Notes: generated from the letters alone by a model not told the origin. DNA of 49,681 nucleotides from Bacteroidota bacterium (GCA_947447835.1 CANFLP010000001.1:1-49681), one strand, 5' to 3'. Counted from the stretch's first letter, positions 25,276 to 35,343 are shown. Translations and numbers: made by a program.

Positions 25276-26532
25276 ATGAATTCAATTCATGCGTCGATTA
25301 TTACTATTGGAGATGAGCTATTAATTGGTCAAGTGATTGATACTAATAGTGCTTATATTGCTCAAGCCCTTAACTCAATTGGGGTTGCTGTAAAAAACAG
25401 AATAGCAGTTGGAGATTCAAAGGATGCCATAGTAACTGCTTTAGAAACTGCTGCTAAACAGAGTAATATTATTATTATGACTGGGGGTTTAGGGCCTACA
25501 GCAGATGATATTACAAAGCCTTTATTAAATGAATATTTTGGAGGGAAGTTAATTGTACACCAACCTACCCTAGATCATATTACGGACATTTTTGTGAATA
25601 AACATAAGCGTCCGATGATTGAGCGTAATCGTAAGCAAGCCGAAGTGCCTGATGTTTGTGAAGTGTTGTTTAATGAAACAGGTACGGCACCAGGTATGTT
25701 GTTTAAAAAAGATAATGTTTATTATTTTTCACTTCCGGGAGTACCACATGAAATGAGATTTCTAACAGATAAACATGTAGTTCCAACAATTCAGCAACAC
25801 TTTTCTACAAAACCAATTATACATAGAACCTTATTAACGGCAGGTTTAGGAGAATCCTTTTTAGCTGAAAAAATAGCTGATTTTGAAAACGCTTTACCAG
25901 CTGATATCAAATTGGCTTATTTGCCAAATTTTGGAATGGTTAGATTACGTTTAACAGCAACAGGAATTGATGAAAATCAATTGAAAATCAATATCGACGA
26001 ACAGTTTGCTAAACTTATACTTGCAGTTGGAGAATATTTGGTAACAGATAAAGACGAAAATATGGAAGTGGTCGTAGGACGACTACTTAAAGAAAAGCAC
26101 CAAACTGTTTCAACCGCCGAAAGTTGCACAGGAGGTTATATTGGTCATTTACTATCTAAACATGGTGGTTCCTCTCAGTTTTATACGGGTGGTATTATTA
26201 GTTATGATAACCGTATAAAAACTGAATTCTTAGACGTATCGGATGATATTTTACATACTGTTGGGGCTGTTAGCCAAGAAGCTGTGGAGCAAATGGCAAA
26301 ATCGGTAAGAGAAAAGATGAATACCGACTATGCAGTTTCGGTTAGTGGAATCATGGGCCCATCAGGTCAAACTGACGAAAAACCCCTTGGAATGGTATGG
26401 ATTGGGGTTGCAAACAAAGAAAAAGTGGTTTCTAAAGTGTTTTATCTAAGATTTGATCGATTACGCAATATTGAGGTTACTGCCAACCAAGCTATAAATT
26501 TACTTAGGTTGTTAATAATCAATAAGATTTAG
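25276..26532 (+). CDS. cinA: CinA: competence/damage-inducible protein, nicotinamide-nucleotide amidase
   Basis: The 418-residue protein has both CinA domains. Residues 1-170 are a MoaB/MogA-like COG1058 domain (ASIITIGDELLIGQVIDTNS, then MTGGLGPTADDITK), linked to ADP-ribose pyrophosphatase activity. The C-terminal 160 residues are the NMN deamidase (STAESCTGGYIGHLLSKHGG with the catalytic Ser, and SGIMGPSGQTDEKPLGMVWIG). It recycles pyridine nucleotides in the cytosol. The position between a thioesterase and an E2 gene is not functionally telling; the E2 gene has its own -7 element overlapping the end of this gene region. Confidence 0.96.
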   Translation: MNSIHASIITIGDELLIGQVIDTNSAYIAQALNSIGVAVKNRIAVGDSKDAIVTALETAAKQSNIIIMTGGLGPTADDITKPLLNEYFGGKLIVHQPTLDHITDIFVNKHKRPMIERNRKQAEVPDVCEVLFNETGTAPGMLFKKDNVYYFSLPGVPHEMRFLTDKHVVPTIQQHFSTKPIIHRTLLTAGLGESFLAEKIADFENALPADIKLAYLPNFGMVRLRLTATGIDENQLKINIDEQFAKLILAVGEYLVTDKDENMEVVVGRLLKEKHQTVSTAESCTGGYIGHLLSKHGGSSQFYTGGIISYDNRIKTEFLDVSDDILHTVGAVSQEAVEQMAKSVREKMNTDYAVSVSGIMGPSGQTDEKPLGMVWIGVANKEKVVSKVFYLRFDRLRNIEVTANQAINLLRLLIINKI

Positions 26533-26543
26533 TCCTATTTTTG
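26509..26543 (+). promoter_or_regulatory. Promoter of the 2-oxoacid dehydrogenase E2 gene
   Basis: TATTTTTG at 26536-26543 is a perfect -7 match, ending 16 nt before the ATG. A TTG at 26509-26511, inside the end of cinA, is 24 nt upstream, slightly wide for a -33 element. Confidence 0.45.
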
Positions 26544-26559
26544 CTTAAAATTACCCCAT

Positions 26560-28050
26560 ATGCCTCTTGTTGATTTGGTGATGCCTAAACTGGGTGAAAG
26601 TATAATGGAAGCGACCATTTTAAAATGGTACAAGCAAGTAGGTGATTCTATTAATCTTGATGAGAATTTATTAGATATAGCTACCGACAAAGTGGACAGC
26701 GAAGTGCCTTCTACTGTTGGTGGAATTATTAAAGAAATATTATTTGAAGTAAATGCGGTGGTTCCTATTGGAACTGTTATTGCAAGAATTGAAACTGCTG
26801 GAACAAATGAAATACCTGCTAAACCTATTGCTCCTATTTCAAACCCAATTCAAACAACTGAATCTACACAAGTTACTACTCCAATAGTAAATGCACCTGT
26901 TACTGAAACTAAACAAGTTGTAGAAGTTCCTTTTACACCAGCTCCAAGTGCACCGGTTCAAATGGAAGCTCCCGTTACTGGTGAGACTAAATTTTATTCT
27001 CCATTGGTACTCAATATTGCTCAAAGTGAAGGAGTAGGTTTACACGAATTACAATTTATAAATGGCACGGGTAGTCAAGGAAGGGTCTCAAAAAAAGATA
27101 TTCTAAATTATGTAGCTGCTAAAAAAGCAGGTACTTTACCAGCAATAATACAAACAACTACTACATCAACTCCGGTTGCATCTCAGCCTATAAATGCCAT
27201 ACCAGTTGTACCTACACAAACAAGTACACCAAGCAAACCTTTGGATCAACTATTAAGTGACCAAGGTAATTTTATGGCACAATCTAGCTCGGCTAAAATT
27301 GCGAATCCGGATGAGGTAATTATCACTGGCAATACTGAGATTGTAGAGATGGATAGAATGCGTAAGTTGATTGCTAAACATATGGTGGATAGTGTTCAAA
27401 CAAGTCCGCATGTAACATCATTTGTAGAAGCCGATGTTACCAATATGGTTGTGTGGAGAGAGAAAGTAAAACAATTATTTGAAAAAAGAGAGGGCACAAA
27501 ACTTACATTTACGCCAATGTTCTTTGAATGTATTGCTGCTGCTTTAGAAAAATTCCCAATTGTAAATAGTAGTTTACAAAACGATCAAATTATTTACAAG
27601 AAAGATATCAATATTGGAATGGCTACTGCCCTACCTACTGGAAATTTAATTGTTCCTGTAATTAAAGGCGCCAACCAATTAAGTATTGTTGGATTAAGTA
27701 AAGCTGTAAATGGCTTGGCAAATGCAGCAAGAAATAATCAATTAAGACCTCAAGATACACAAGGCGGCACTTTTACCGTAACCAATGTAGGTACATTCGG
27801 AAGCCTAATGGGAACGCCAATTATTAATCAGCCGCAAGTTGCTGTATTAGCATTAGGTGCCATTAAAAAGCGTGCAGTAGTGGTAGAAACGCCTCAAGGA
27901 GATGCTATCACGGTTAGACATATGATGTACTTGTCCATGAGTTACGACCATCGAATTGTTGACGGTGCAGTAGGTTCCCAATTTTTATCTGCCGTTGCTA
28001 AAGCATTTGAAAACTGGGATCCCAACAGACAATGGTTTCAATACGTTTAG
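26560..28050 (+). CDS. 2-oxoacid dehydrogenase E2 (dihydrolipoamide acyltransferase)
   Basis: The 496-residue protein has the full E2 layout. A lipoyl domain covers residues 1-80 with lipoyl-Lys44 in IATDKVDSE. A Pro/Thr/Val-rich linker leads to a peripheral-subunit-binding domain at about 143-180 (YSPLVLNIAQSEGVGL, GRVSKKDILNYV). A second linker leads to the acyltransferase core, ending in MSYDHRIVDGAVGSQFL with catalytic His464 and Asp468. It transfers an acyl group to CoA. The core (SPHVTSFVEADVTNMVVW) resembles branched-chain or generic E2 more than SucB, but the true substrate is open, since no E1 or E3 gene is adjacent. The gene overlaps the convergent S9 peptidase gene by 4 nt. Confidence 0.93.
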   Translation: MPLVDLVMPKLGESIMEATILKWYKQVGDSINLDENLLDIATDKVDSEVPSTVGGIIKEILFEVNAVVPIGTVIARIETAGTNEIPAKPIAPISNPIQTTESTQVTTPIVNAPVTETKQVVEVPFTPAPSAPVQMEAPVTGETKFYSPLVLNIAQSEGVGLHELQFINGTGSQGRVSKKDILNYVAAKKAGTLPAIIQTTTTSTPVASQPINAIPVVPTQTSTPSKPLDQLLSDQGNFMAQSSSAKIANPDEVIITGNTEIVEMDRMRKLIAKHMVDSVQTSPHVTSFVEADVTNMVVWREKVKQLFEKREGTKLTFTPMFFECIAAALEKFPIVNSSLQNDQIIYKKDINIGMATALPTGNLIVPVIKGANQLSIVGLSKAVNGLANAARNNQLRPQDTQGGTFTVTNVGTFGSLMGTPIINQPQVAVLALGAIKKRAVVVETPQGDAITVRHMMYLSMSYDHRIVDGAVGSQFLSAVAKAFENWDPNRQWFQYV

Positions 28051-30776
28051 TGTAATCCCCAATCACGACCTTTCATAATTGCCGGAACACCTGTGCTCAT
28101 CCAAGTAGGCATGTTATCTCCTTTCAAATAATGATCAAAGAATTGTTGTTCTCTAATTTGAATATCCTTTTTGTTCTTACGCTCTATTAAATTATGTGCT
28201 TCGTTGTTATACACCAACATCCACATTTTTTTATTTAATCTACGCATTGCTGTAAAGTATTCAATTCCTTGATACCAAGGCACAGCATCATCGGCATCAT
28301 TACTCATAATTACCAATGGAGTAGTTACTGCAGGCAAAGAAAATAATGGGGAATTCTTAATATATAAATCGGGACGTTCCCACAAACTTGCACCTATCCT
28401 ACTTTGCGTTTTCTCGTATTGAAATTGTCTGTTAATACCTGTGCCCCATCTAATACCACCATACGCACTTGTCATATTTACAACTGGCGCACCTGCCCAA
28501 GCAGCAGCATATAATTTTGTTTTGGTAATTAAATAGGCAATTTGATATCCACCCCAACTTTGTCCTTGTAAGCCAACTTTTGTACTATCAATGAATCCTT
28601 TTTGAATCATAGCCCTTGTACCACTTAAAATGTAATCATACGCTCCTTGTCCAGGATACCCTTTTTGATACCAAATATCTGGAACGAATATTACATATCC
28701 TCTGCTCGCGAAAAAAGGAATATTTAATCTTGAAGCAGTAGGTGCAGGAGGTAAATAGTTATGAAGCGTTTGATTGTTTCTTTCATAAAAATAAACAATC
28801 ATTGGGTATTTCTTTTTGGGATCAAAGTTTTCAGGTAAGTATAAAACACCTTCAGTCGTTTTACCAGTATATGCTTTCCATTTAACAATTTGTGAACTCA
28901 TCCAATTGTAATTGGCTTGTTGTGGATTGATATTTGAAATCGCATTTGGGTTTTGTACATTATCATTAAGCTGATAATGATAAATATTAGGAGATGTTTT
29001 TTCATCTTCTTGCATCACAAATATATTATTGGCTTTTTTAGCAGCAACAATGGTAGTTAAATGCATTGGGAAAGTATTGATTACAAAAAGTTGCTTAGTG
29101 TCCAATTTTAAACTAGCTATAGATTCTGATTTATCAGTTTCATTAAAACCTTTAATTAATATAGTTGCATCAGATTTTAAATATTTACGCTCCAAGTCCG
29201 TCTCCACAAAACGATAACTAATTTTATTCTTTCTTCCATTGGTTAATTGTATGGAGGGTTTAATGCCATTGGCATCCACTAGCCATAAATCATATCTATC
29301 GTAAATGATTAATTGCTCATTGTTATCTAACCATTTTGCGATTCCATATGCATTTGGGTCATCTGGTACATCGTTATCTTCATCAAATAATGCATGTTTT
29401 ATGTCCTTAGCAATCAAAGTTTGCTTGCCAGAACTAGCCTTATATGCATTGTATGTTTTTTTCGGCTCATCATAATAAACAAGCATAGAACCATCATAAG
29501 CACTTGAAATTAAATTACCCTTCCATCCTTTTTGAATCAATTGCTTTTTTGCATTGTCATTTTGGATAGCGTAAATATCTTTTAAACTATACCCTTGCCA
29601 TTGACTCGCAATCGTATAGTTGGAATCCAATGTTGCATAAGTATAAGCACCATCACCTTCCTTAGTATTGATTAAATCACGCTCCTTGATTTTACCTAAA
29701 TACGTAATTTGTGCATTATTAGTATTGTATAAAACTGTTTCAGTTGCTTTTAAACTAGCTTCTAAATTCTTTAATTGAACAGGCTGTAAATTAGCATCTC
29801 CGTAATGCCATATATCCAAACTTGCACGTTCAAATTCAGGTAAACTGGTATCCTTGATAGGTAAAATAGGTTGTATACCAAATTCCAAAATATGACCAGA
29901 CTTGCTGAATATTAATTTTCTGTCAGCACCAATAGTATAATTTGCAGGTAAATTTGCGTTCGTTTTTTCAACTATTCTTATGGAACTGTCTGAATTGAAA
30001 TTATAATACGCTAGGCTATAGTTTTTTTGTAAAGCTTTGTCAGTACTATCTTGTTCAATTAAATATGCCAACTTCTTTCCTTCTTCGTCCCATGCAAAAC
30101 CAGTAGCACTATTAAAGTTTTTGCTAATCTCGGTTGTATTTGTGTCTGCAATTGAAGCTAATAATATCTTGGCACTCGTTGTTTTGGTCTTAACTTGATA
30201 CATCACTAAGCCCATGGCTTTTGGGTGAATACTATAAGCTGCAATATTGTTGAAGGTTCTAAAAGAGGCACTATTTAAATCTCTAAATACCAACTCAGAA
30301 CCCTCTTTATTGATGTCCCCTTTTTTATCTTTTAAATAAGCAACCATATCATTTCCATGCTCAGGTAATTGGAAACTTTTTACAGAAGCAACTTTTTCAA
30401 TATTGTTGTTAGATAAATTAACTATAACCAAGCTATCTTTTGGCATATCATCTGGCTTTTTTTTGTCAATCTTTGCCTTTCTTGTTTCTGCAAATAAGGG
30501 ATTGATTTTAGCTACTAAAAATTGCCCATTTTCTGTAAATACTGGTTTAGTACCACGATCTATTCTTATTTCAGAAAAATCCTTCATGTTTTTTATTACT
30601 AAAACAGCGTCTCCCTCCTGTGGAGTAATAGTATAAGCGACAAATTCACCCTGTTGTTGAGCAACTACTTCCTTAATTGATTGCCAACTATCATATACCG
30701 TATGGTCAAGCACTTTTTTCTGACTAAAACCAGTAAAAAAACACAATAAGAACAACCCTAATAGGCTATTTTTCAT
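28047..30776 (-). CDS. S9 family (prolyl oligopeptidase/dipeptidyl peptidase-like) serine peptidase
   Basis: The 909-residue secreted peptidase has a signal peptide (NSLLGLFLLCFFTGFS before Gln), a long beta-propeller-like middle with repeats such as FDEDNDVPDDPNAYGIAKW, and a C-terminal alpha/beta-hydrolase domain. The nucleophile is in GLQGQSWGGYQIAYL, with Ser near residue 740, the Asp lies in MSNDADDAVPW, and the His in YNNEAHNLIE. Family members release peptides or dipeptides in the periplasm or at the outer membrane. It is divergent (77-bp gap) from a TonB-dependent receptor gene, a common partnership for peptide use, although no link is proven. Its stop codon overlaps that of the E2 gene. 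Confidence 0.9.
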   Translation of the reverse strand: MKNSLLGLFLLCFFTGFSQKKVLDHTVYDSWQSIKEVVAQQQGEFVAYTITPQEGDAVLVIKNMKDFSEIRIDRGTKPVFTENGQFLVAKINPLFAETRKAKIDKKKPDDMPKDSLVIVNLSNNNIEKVASVKSFQLPEHGNDMVAYLKDKKGDINKEGSELVFRDLNSASFRTFNNIAAYSIHPKAMGLVMYQVKTKTTSAKILLASIADTNTTEISKNFNSATGFAWDEEGKKLAYLIEQDSTDKALQKNYSLAYYNFNSDSSIRIVEKTNANLPANYTIGADRKLIFSKSGHILEFGIQPILPIKDTSLPEFERASLDIWHYGDANLQPVQLKNLEASLKATETVLYNTNNAQITYLGKIKERDLINTKEGDGAYTYATLDSNYTIASQWQGYSLKDIYAIQNDNAKKQLIQKGWKGNLISSAYDGSMLVYYDEPKKTYNAYKASSGKQTLIAKDIKHALFDEDNDVPDDPNAYGIAKWLDNNEQLIIYDRYDLWLVDANGIKPSIQLTNGRKNKISYRFVETDLERKYLKSDATILIKGFNETDKSESIASLKLDTKQLFVINTFPMHLTTIVAAKKANNIFVMQEDEKTSPNIYHYQLNDNVQNPNAISNINPQQANYNWMSSQIVKWKAYTGKTTEGVLYLPENFDPKKKYPMIVYFYERNNQTLHNYLPPAPTASRLNIPFFASRGYVIFVPDIWYQKGYPGQGAYDYILSGTRAMIQKGFIDSTKVGLQGQSWGGYQIAYLITKTKLYAAAWAGAPVVNMTSAYGGIRWGTGINRQFQYEKTQSRIGASLWERPDLYIKNSPLFSLPAVTTPLVIMSNDADDAVPWYQGIEYFTAMRRLNKKMWMLVYNNEAHNLIERKNKKDIQIREQQFFDHYLKGDNMPTWMSTGVPAIMKGRDWGLH

Positions 30777-30853
30777 ATAATAAATTTATTTTATAAATTT
30801 GACAACTTTCTGAACAATAATTTGTTATGTAATTTATTAAAATGTTGGAATAA

Positions 30854-33304
30854 ATGAGTCGTTTTTATATGATTGTTTTACTGCTATTTATACAAATTTC
30901 AAGCTTTGCACAACAAAGTGGAAGTTTGATTGGAGAGGTATTGGATAAGAATACACAAAAACCAATAGGTGGTGCTGTAGTGAAGCTAATAAACACAAAA
31001 TTTGTAACTACAACAGATAGCTTAGGTAAGTATAATTTTAAGTCTATTCCAACTGGACAATATCAATTGACTGTTAACTCTTATGGGAGTATTGCTTATA
31101 CCCTTTATAATGTGATTGTAAGCTCTGGAAATATCACTAGTAATAGTATTGAACTCATCCCACAGGAATTCACGCTAAAAGTGGTAACCGTTGGGAATGT
31201 TAAAAAATCTGTTCGAGCAGCAACATTGGAAACACCCTTAAGTATCCAAAAATTAACAGCCGAAGAAATAAAATCTAACCCAGGAGGTAATTTTGACATA
31301 TCCAAAGTTGTCCAAACACTACCTGGAGTAACTGGTTCGGCTAGCACAGGAGCTGGATTTAGAAATGATATCATTGTACGTGGTGGTGCAGCCAATGAAA
31401 ATGTATTCTATTTAGATGGTATTGAAATACCCGTAATTAATCACTTTACCACACAGGGAAGTGCTGGTGGCCCACAAGGTATATTAAACGTTTCCTTTAT
31501 AGACGAGGTTAAGTTGTCATCATCAGCTTTTGATGCTAAATACGACAATGCTTTATCTTCTGTATTTGAATTCAAACAAAAAAAAGGGAATGCAGAAAAA
31601 GTACAAGGAAATGTTAGATTAGGGGCAACTGAAATTGCTTCGACATTAGACGGGCCTTTAAATAAATCTGGCAAAACCACTTATCTACTTTCTGCAAGAA
31701 GAAGTTATTTACAGTTTTTATTTAAAGCATTGGATTTACCAATTCGTCCAAATTATTGGGATTTTCAATTTAAGGTTACACATATCATTGATCCCAAAAC
31801 AACGCTTACTATACTTGGTGTTGGTGCCATTGATGAATTTGCATTTGCTGCACCTCAAAAAGCGACACCTGAAAAAATTTATGTATTAAATGCGGGGCCT
31901 TCAATTAATCAATGGAGTTATACAGTTGGTGCTTCCTTAAAAAAATTAGTTGACAAGGGATATTGGAATTTAAGTATTAGCAGAAATCATTTACATAATG
32001 TGAATGAAAAATATCAAAACAATTTAGGGCCAGATAAAGGAGAAAAGACCTTGGATTATACTTCAAACGAAAGTGGAAATAATCTAAGATGGGATTTAAC
32101 TAAAAGTATTGTTGGATTTAAGTGGACAACTGGATTTAATATTCAAAACATTGAATATGACAATAATACCAATCAATTATTACAATATAATAGTTTAACA
32201 TCATTAGGTGGAATTAATCCTATCAACAATGCTTTAACAATACATTACGCAAATAATTTATCCTATAATAAATATGGGGCTTTTATACAAATTGGGAAAA
32301 AAGCTTTTGATAATAGATTAGGTATTAGTGCAGGTTTAAGAACAGACGCAAATAGCTTTACTAAAGATGGCAATGATTGGTTAAAAAGAGTTTCCCCTAG
32401 AGTGAGTTTAAGTTATGTCCTAAACAATGAACTTACAGTAAATGCATCTATAGGAAAATATTTCAAATTAACACCTAATACAGCGCTTGGCTTTAAAGAT
32501 AATACAGGTGTTTTAGTAAATCAGGATGCAAATTATACTTCAAGCACACACTATGTTACTGGTATTGAATATATCCCTTCTGAAGCAACTCGATTTACTG
32601 CCGAAGTTTTTTATAAAAAATATAATAACGTTCCATTAAGTATTAACAAAGGAGTAAGCCTTAGTAATTTGGGTGCGGACTTTAATATTTTAGGAAACGA
32701 ACCTATAGCGACAACTGGTTTAGGCAAAAGCTATGGATTTGAACTTTTTGCACAACAAAAATTAACAGATCGTTTTTTTGGCATTGTAAGCTATAGCTAT
32801 TTCAAAAGTGAGTATACCAATACCCTTGGTGTATATATCCCAAGTGCTTGGCAAAATACCCATTTGATTAGTATGACAGGTGGTTATAAGTTTAATAAGA
32901 ATTGGGAAATGGGGATTAAGTTTAGATACCAAGGAGGAACACCATATACACCGTATGATATGAATTTAAGTAAATTAAATTTTGCAACATTGGGAATGGG
33001 AATTTTCGATTTCAACAAATTGAATAGCTTAAACAACAAAGCATATCATTCTGCAGATATTAGAATCGATAAAAAATACAACTATAAGAAAACAACGCTT
33101 GATTTTTTCTTAGACATTACCAATTTTTATGGAGCTAAATCGGTTGCACCCCCTTTTTATGTATTCTCAGCAAATCCTGATGGAACTTTTAAAACTACAG
33201 ATGGAAACGCGGTTAAGAAAGATGGATCTAATGCTATACCAATATTGTTTGACAACAATCAAGTATTCATTACACCAACATTTGGATTTATTTGGGAATT
33301 CTAA
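30854..33304 (+). CDS. TonB-dependent outer-membrane receptor with carboxypeptidase-like regulatory domain
   Basis: The 816-residue protein starts with a signal peptide (FYMIVLLLFIQISSFA before Gln), then a carboxypeptidase-D-type domain at about 24-105 (GSLIGEVLDKNTQKPIGGAVV). A plug follows with QTLPGVTGSASTGAGFRND and IIVRGGAANENVFYLDGIE, then a long barrel with alternating aromatic strands to the last residues FGFIWEF. It should import a substrate through TonB/ExbBD energy. No SusD-like gene is adjacent, so it is more like the CirA/FecA-type receptors of Bacteroidota than a polysaccharide SusCD pair. A TAAATTTG at 30794-30801 is a possible -7 element but lies 52 nt from the ATG. Confidence 0.92.
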   Translation: MSRFYMIVLLLFIQISSFAQQSGSLIGEVLDKNTQKPIGGAVVKLINTKFVTTTDSLGKYNFKSIPTGQYQLTVNSYGSIAYTLYNVIVSSGNITSNSIELIPQEFTLKVVTVGNVKKSVRAATLETPLSIQKLTAEEIKSNPGGNFDISKVVQTLPGVTGSASTGAGFRNDIIVRGGAANENVFYLDGIEIPVINHFTTQGSAGGPQGILNVSFIDEVKLSSSAFDAKYDNALSSVFEFKQKKGNAEKVQGNVRLGATEIASTLDGPLNKSGKTTYLLSARRSYLQFLFKALDLPIRPNYWDFQFKVTHIIDPKTTLTILGVGAIDEFAFAAPQKATPEKIYVLNAGPSINQWSYTVGASLKKLVDKGYWNLSISRNHLHNVNEKYQNNLGPDKGEKTLDYTSNESGNNLRWDLTKSIVGFKWTTGFNIQNIEYDNNTNQLLQYNSLTSLGGINPINNALTIHYANNLSYNKYGAFIQIGKKAFDNRLGISAGLRTDANSFTKDGNDWLKRVSPRVSLSYVLNNELTVNASIGKYFKLTPNTALGFKDNTGVLVNQDANYTSSTHYVTGIEYIPSEATRFTAEVFYKKYNNVPLSINKGVSLSNLGADFNILGNEPIATTGLGKSYGFELFAQQKLTDRFFGIVSYSYFKSEYTNTLGVYIPSAWQNTHLISMTGGYKFNKNWEMGIKFRYQGGTPYTPYDMNLSKLNFATLGMGIFDFNKLNSLNNKAYHSADIRIDKKYNYKKTTLDFFLDITNFYGAKSVAPPFYVFSANPDGTFKTTDGNAVKKDGSNAIPILFDNNQVFITPTFGFIWEF

Positions 33305-33308
33305 TATG

Positions 33309-33356
33309 GCTAGTTAATCCTTTAAAATTATTATTGTAACTAGCGTATTATTTTTT
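33309..33356 (+). terminator. Weak candidate terminator between convergent genes
   Basis: GCTAGTTA (33309-33316) and TAACTAGC (33337-33344) form an 8-bp stem with a 20-nt loop, followed by a T-rich stretch at 33351-33356 on the plus strand that overlaps the last codons of the opposing gene. The long loop makes this uncertain. Confidence 0.4.
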
Positions 33357-34085
33357 AATCAACTTGATAAAGCGTCCAGTTGCCGAAAGCCATTGCATGT
33401 TTAATACACCTAAAATGGCTTCTTTAATAATACCCTTTGACATTTTACTGACCCCAATTTTTCTATCTATAAAAATGATGGGCACTTCTTTAATTTTGAA
33501 ACCTAATTTCCAAGAAGCAAATTTCATTTCAATTTGAAACGCGTATCCAATAAATTTAATATTATCTAAATTAATGGAAGCGAGGACTTTGCTTTTGTAA
33601 CAAACAAAGCCAGCTGTAGGATCTTTAACAGGCATACCTGTAATGATTCTTGTGTAAGCAGAGCCGCCTTGTGAATAGATTTTTCTATCTAAAGGCCAGT
33701 TTTCTGTTGCACCACCTTTTACATACCTACTTCCAACTGCTACATCAGCACCAGCATCACAAGCAGCACATAATCTGTCTAAGTCATTAGGATTATGTGA
33801 AAAGTCGGCATCCATTTCAATGATGTAATCATATCCATTAGCTAAAGCCCATTTAAATCCATGAATATAGGCTGTTCCTAAACCAAGTTTGCCAGATCGA
33901 CATTCAATATGCACTCGCTCTGGATTTTGTAGCATGATGGTTCTAACAATATCAGCAGTTCCGTCGGGAGAACCATCGTCAATAACTAAAATATGATAAC
34001 CACTTTCAAAAGACAATACTGCAGCAATAATAGCTTCGATATTTTCCTTTTCGTTATAAGTTGGTATTAATACAATTTTCTTCAC
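33348..34085 (-). CDS. Polyprenol-phosphate mannosyltransferase-like family 2 glycosyltransferase
   Basis: The 245-residue GT-A enzyme resembles dolichol/polyprenol-phosphate mannose synthase (DPM1): IVLIPTYNEKENIEAII at the start, VIDDGSPDGTADIV, MDADFSHNPNDLDRL with the metal-binding DAD, VGSRYVKGGATENWPLDRK, and GYAFQIEMKFASWKLGF. It has no C-terminal membrane helices. It would make a polyprenyl-phosphate sugar on the cytoplasmic face for glycan or protein O-mannosylation. The start is GTG at 34085; no ATG matches the family N-terminus. It follows the exonuclease gene by 51 nt. Confidence 0.92.
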   Translation of the reverse strand: MKKIVLIPTYNEKENIEAIIAAVLSFESGYHILVIDDGSPDGTADIVRTIMLQNPERVHIECRSGKLGLGTAYIHGFKWALANGYDYIIEMDADFSHNPNDLDRLCAACDAGADVAVGSRYVKGGATENWPLDRKIYSQGGSAYTRIITGMPVKDPTAGFVCYKSKVLASINLDNIKFIGYAFQIEMKFASWKLGFKIKEVPIIFIDRKIGVSKMSKGIIKEAILGVLNMQWLSATGRFIKLIKK

Positions 34086-34136
34086 TTGATTTGGGGGATA
34101 TGAGTAGTGATAAAATTACAAAAAGATTAATATAAA

Positions 34137-34904
34137 TTATTTATTTAATATGGATTTATTCAGAATTTCTGTTAATTTCTGCTTTGTGTGTAAAGCGAAA
34201 TCACCTTTCATCATCCAATCATAATACTGTGGCTCTTCTCTAAGTACTTGTGTTACAGGCTTTCCCTTGTGCTTACCGAAATTAAAAACGGCAATATTGT
34301 TTTCATAAACAAGTCTACGGGCAAAGTCAATGATTTGATCCTCTCCGGTGAATTTTACAATAGATTCAACTGTTTTACCAATTTGAGGATATCGCTCAAT
34401 TTGTGCTTCTAAAATTTCCCAGGTAGCAGTAGCATCAGCTTCGGCTGTATGGGCGTCTTCTAATGTTTTGTGACAATAAAATTGATATGCTGCACTTAAG
34501 GTTCTTTGCTCCATCATATGAAACACTTTTTGCACATCCAATAATTTTCTAGATTCTATATCAACACTTATACCTGATCTTAAAAATTCCTCATTCAACA
34601 TAGGAACATCAAAACGATTGCTATTATATCCACCAATATCTGCACCTTCCATAAATTGCTTAATCTCGTTGGCGATAGCTTTAAAACTGGGAGCATCTTT
34701 TACCATTTCATCGGTAATACCATGTACATCTGAACTTGCTTTTGGAATAGGCATTTCTGGATTAACCAATCTTCTTTTTATTTGTTTAGAACCATCTATA
34801 CCAATTTTCACAATGGCAATTTCTACAATTCTATCGGTACTAACATTAATACCTGTTGTCTCTAAATCTATAAAGCAAATGGGTCTGGTAAGTTCTAATG
34901 ACAT
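34137..34904 (-). CDS. DnaQ-like DEDDh 3'-5' exonuclease (Pol III epsilon family)
   Basis: The 255-residue protein has Exo I CFIDLETTG (catalytic Asp and Glu), Exo II GYNSNRFDVPMLNEEF, and Exo III with HTAEADATATWEIL supplying the final His and Asp. A C-terminal extension of about 80 residues contains NIAVFNFGKHKGKPVTQV and YYDWMMKGDFALHTKQKL, a small domain seen in many stand-alone Bacteroidota DnaQ homologues. It could proofread with the replicase or trim RNA or DNA in repair; the sequence does not decide. It is the first gene of a two-gene minus-strand unit. Confidence 0.92.
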   Translation of the reverse strand: MSLELTRPICFIDLETTGINVSTDRIVEIAIVKIGIDGSKQIKRRLVNPEMPIPKASSDVHGITDEMVKDAPSFKAIANEIKQFMEGADIGGYNSNRFDVPMLNEEFLRSGISVDIESRKLLDVQKVFHMMEQRTLSAAYQFYCHKTLEDAHTAEADATATWEILEAQIERYPQIGKTVESIVKFTGEDQIIDFARRLVYENNIAVFNFGKHKGKPVTQVLREEPQYYDWMMKGDFALHTKQKLTEILNKSILNK

Positions 34905-34985
34905 AAAAATTATTATTTGTCGAAGTTAAACATAATTGACAAGTAAATTGTGCGAAATATCACATTTTAGTCCATTTAAAATGTA

Positions 34986-34993
34986 TAATTTTG
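34986..34993 (+). promoter_or_regulatory. -7 promoter element of ytxJ
   Basis: TAATTTTG is a perfect TAnnTTTG match, 17 nt before the ytxJ ATG. No TTG is seen at the usual -33 distance. Confidence 0.45.
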
Positions 34994-35010
34994 AACCTTA
35001 ATAATTACTT

Positions 35011-35343
35011 ATGAATTGGTTACCACTTACTTCTATTGAACAATTAGAACAAATTAAACAGGCATCTAATAATAAGCCACAGCTTATATTCAAGCATAGT
35101 GCTACATGTAGTATATCTAAAATGGCATTTTCAAGGTTTGAACGTGCAGAAGCACCCGAAACGATTGATTTTTATTATTTAGACTTATTGAATTATAGAA
35201 ATGTTTCTAATGCTATTGCTGAATTTTTCCAAGTACATCATGAGTCTCCTCAAGTAATATTAATTAAGAACGGAGCATGTGTGTATGACGAAAGCCATTA
35301 TGGAATAATGATGGACGAAGTAATTGAACAAGCTGCGTTATAA
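35011..35343 (+). CDS. ytxJ: Bacillithiol-system monothiol protein YtxJ
   Basis: The 110-residue thioredoxin-like protein fits YtxJ, proposed to act as a bacilliredoxin-type partner in bacillithiol redox chemistry. The active-site segment is IFKHSATCSISKMAF, with a single Cys in a TCSIS context; HHESPQVILIKNGACVYDESHYGI carries the cis-Pro turn. A second Cys near the C-terminus is not in the active-site loop. This implies that the host makes bacillithiol, although its biosynthesis genes (bshA, bshB, bshC) are not in the window. Its last 6 nt overlap the end of the convergent thiolase gene. Confidence 0.9.
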   Translation: MNWLPLTSIEQLEQIKQASNNKPQLIFKHSATCSISKMAFSRFERAEAPETIDFYYLDLLNYRNVSNAIAEFFQVHHESPQVILIKNGACVYDESHYGIMMDEVIEQAAL

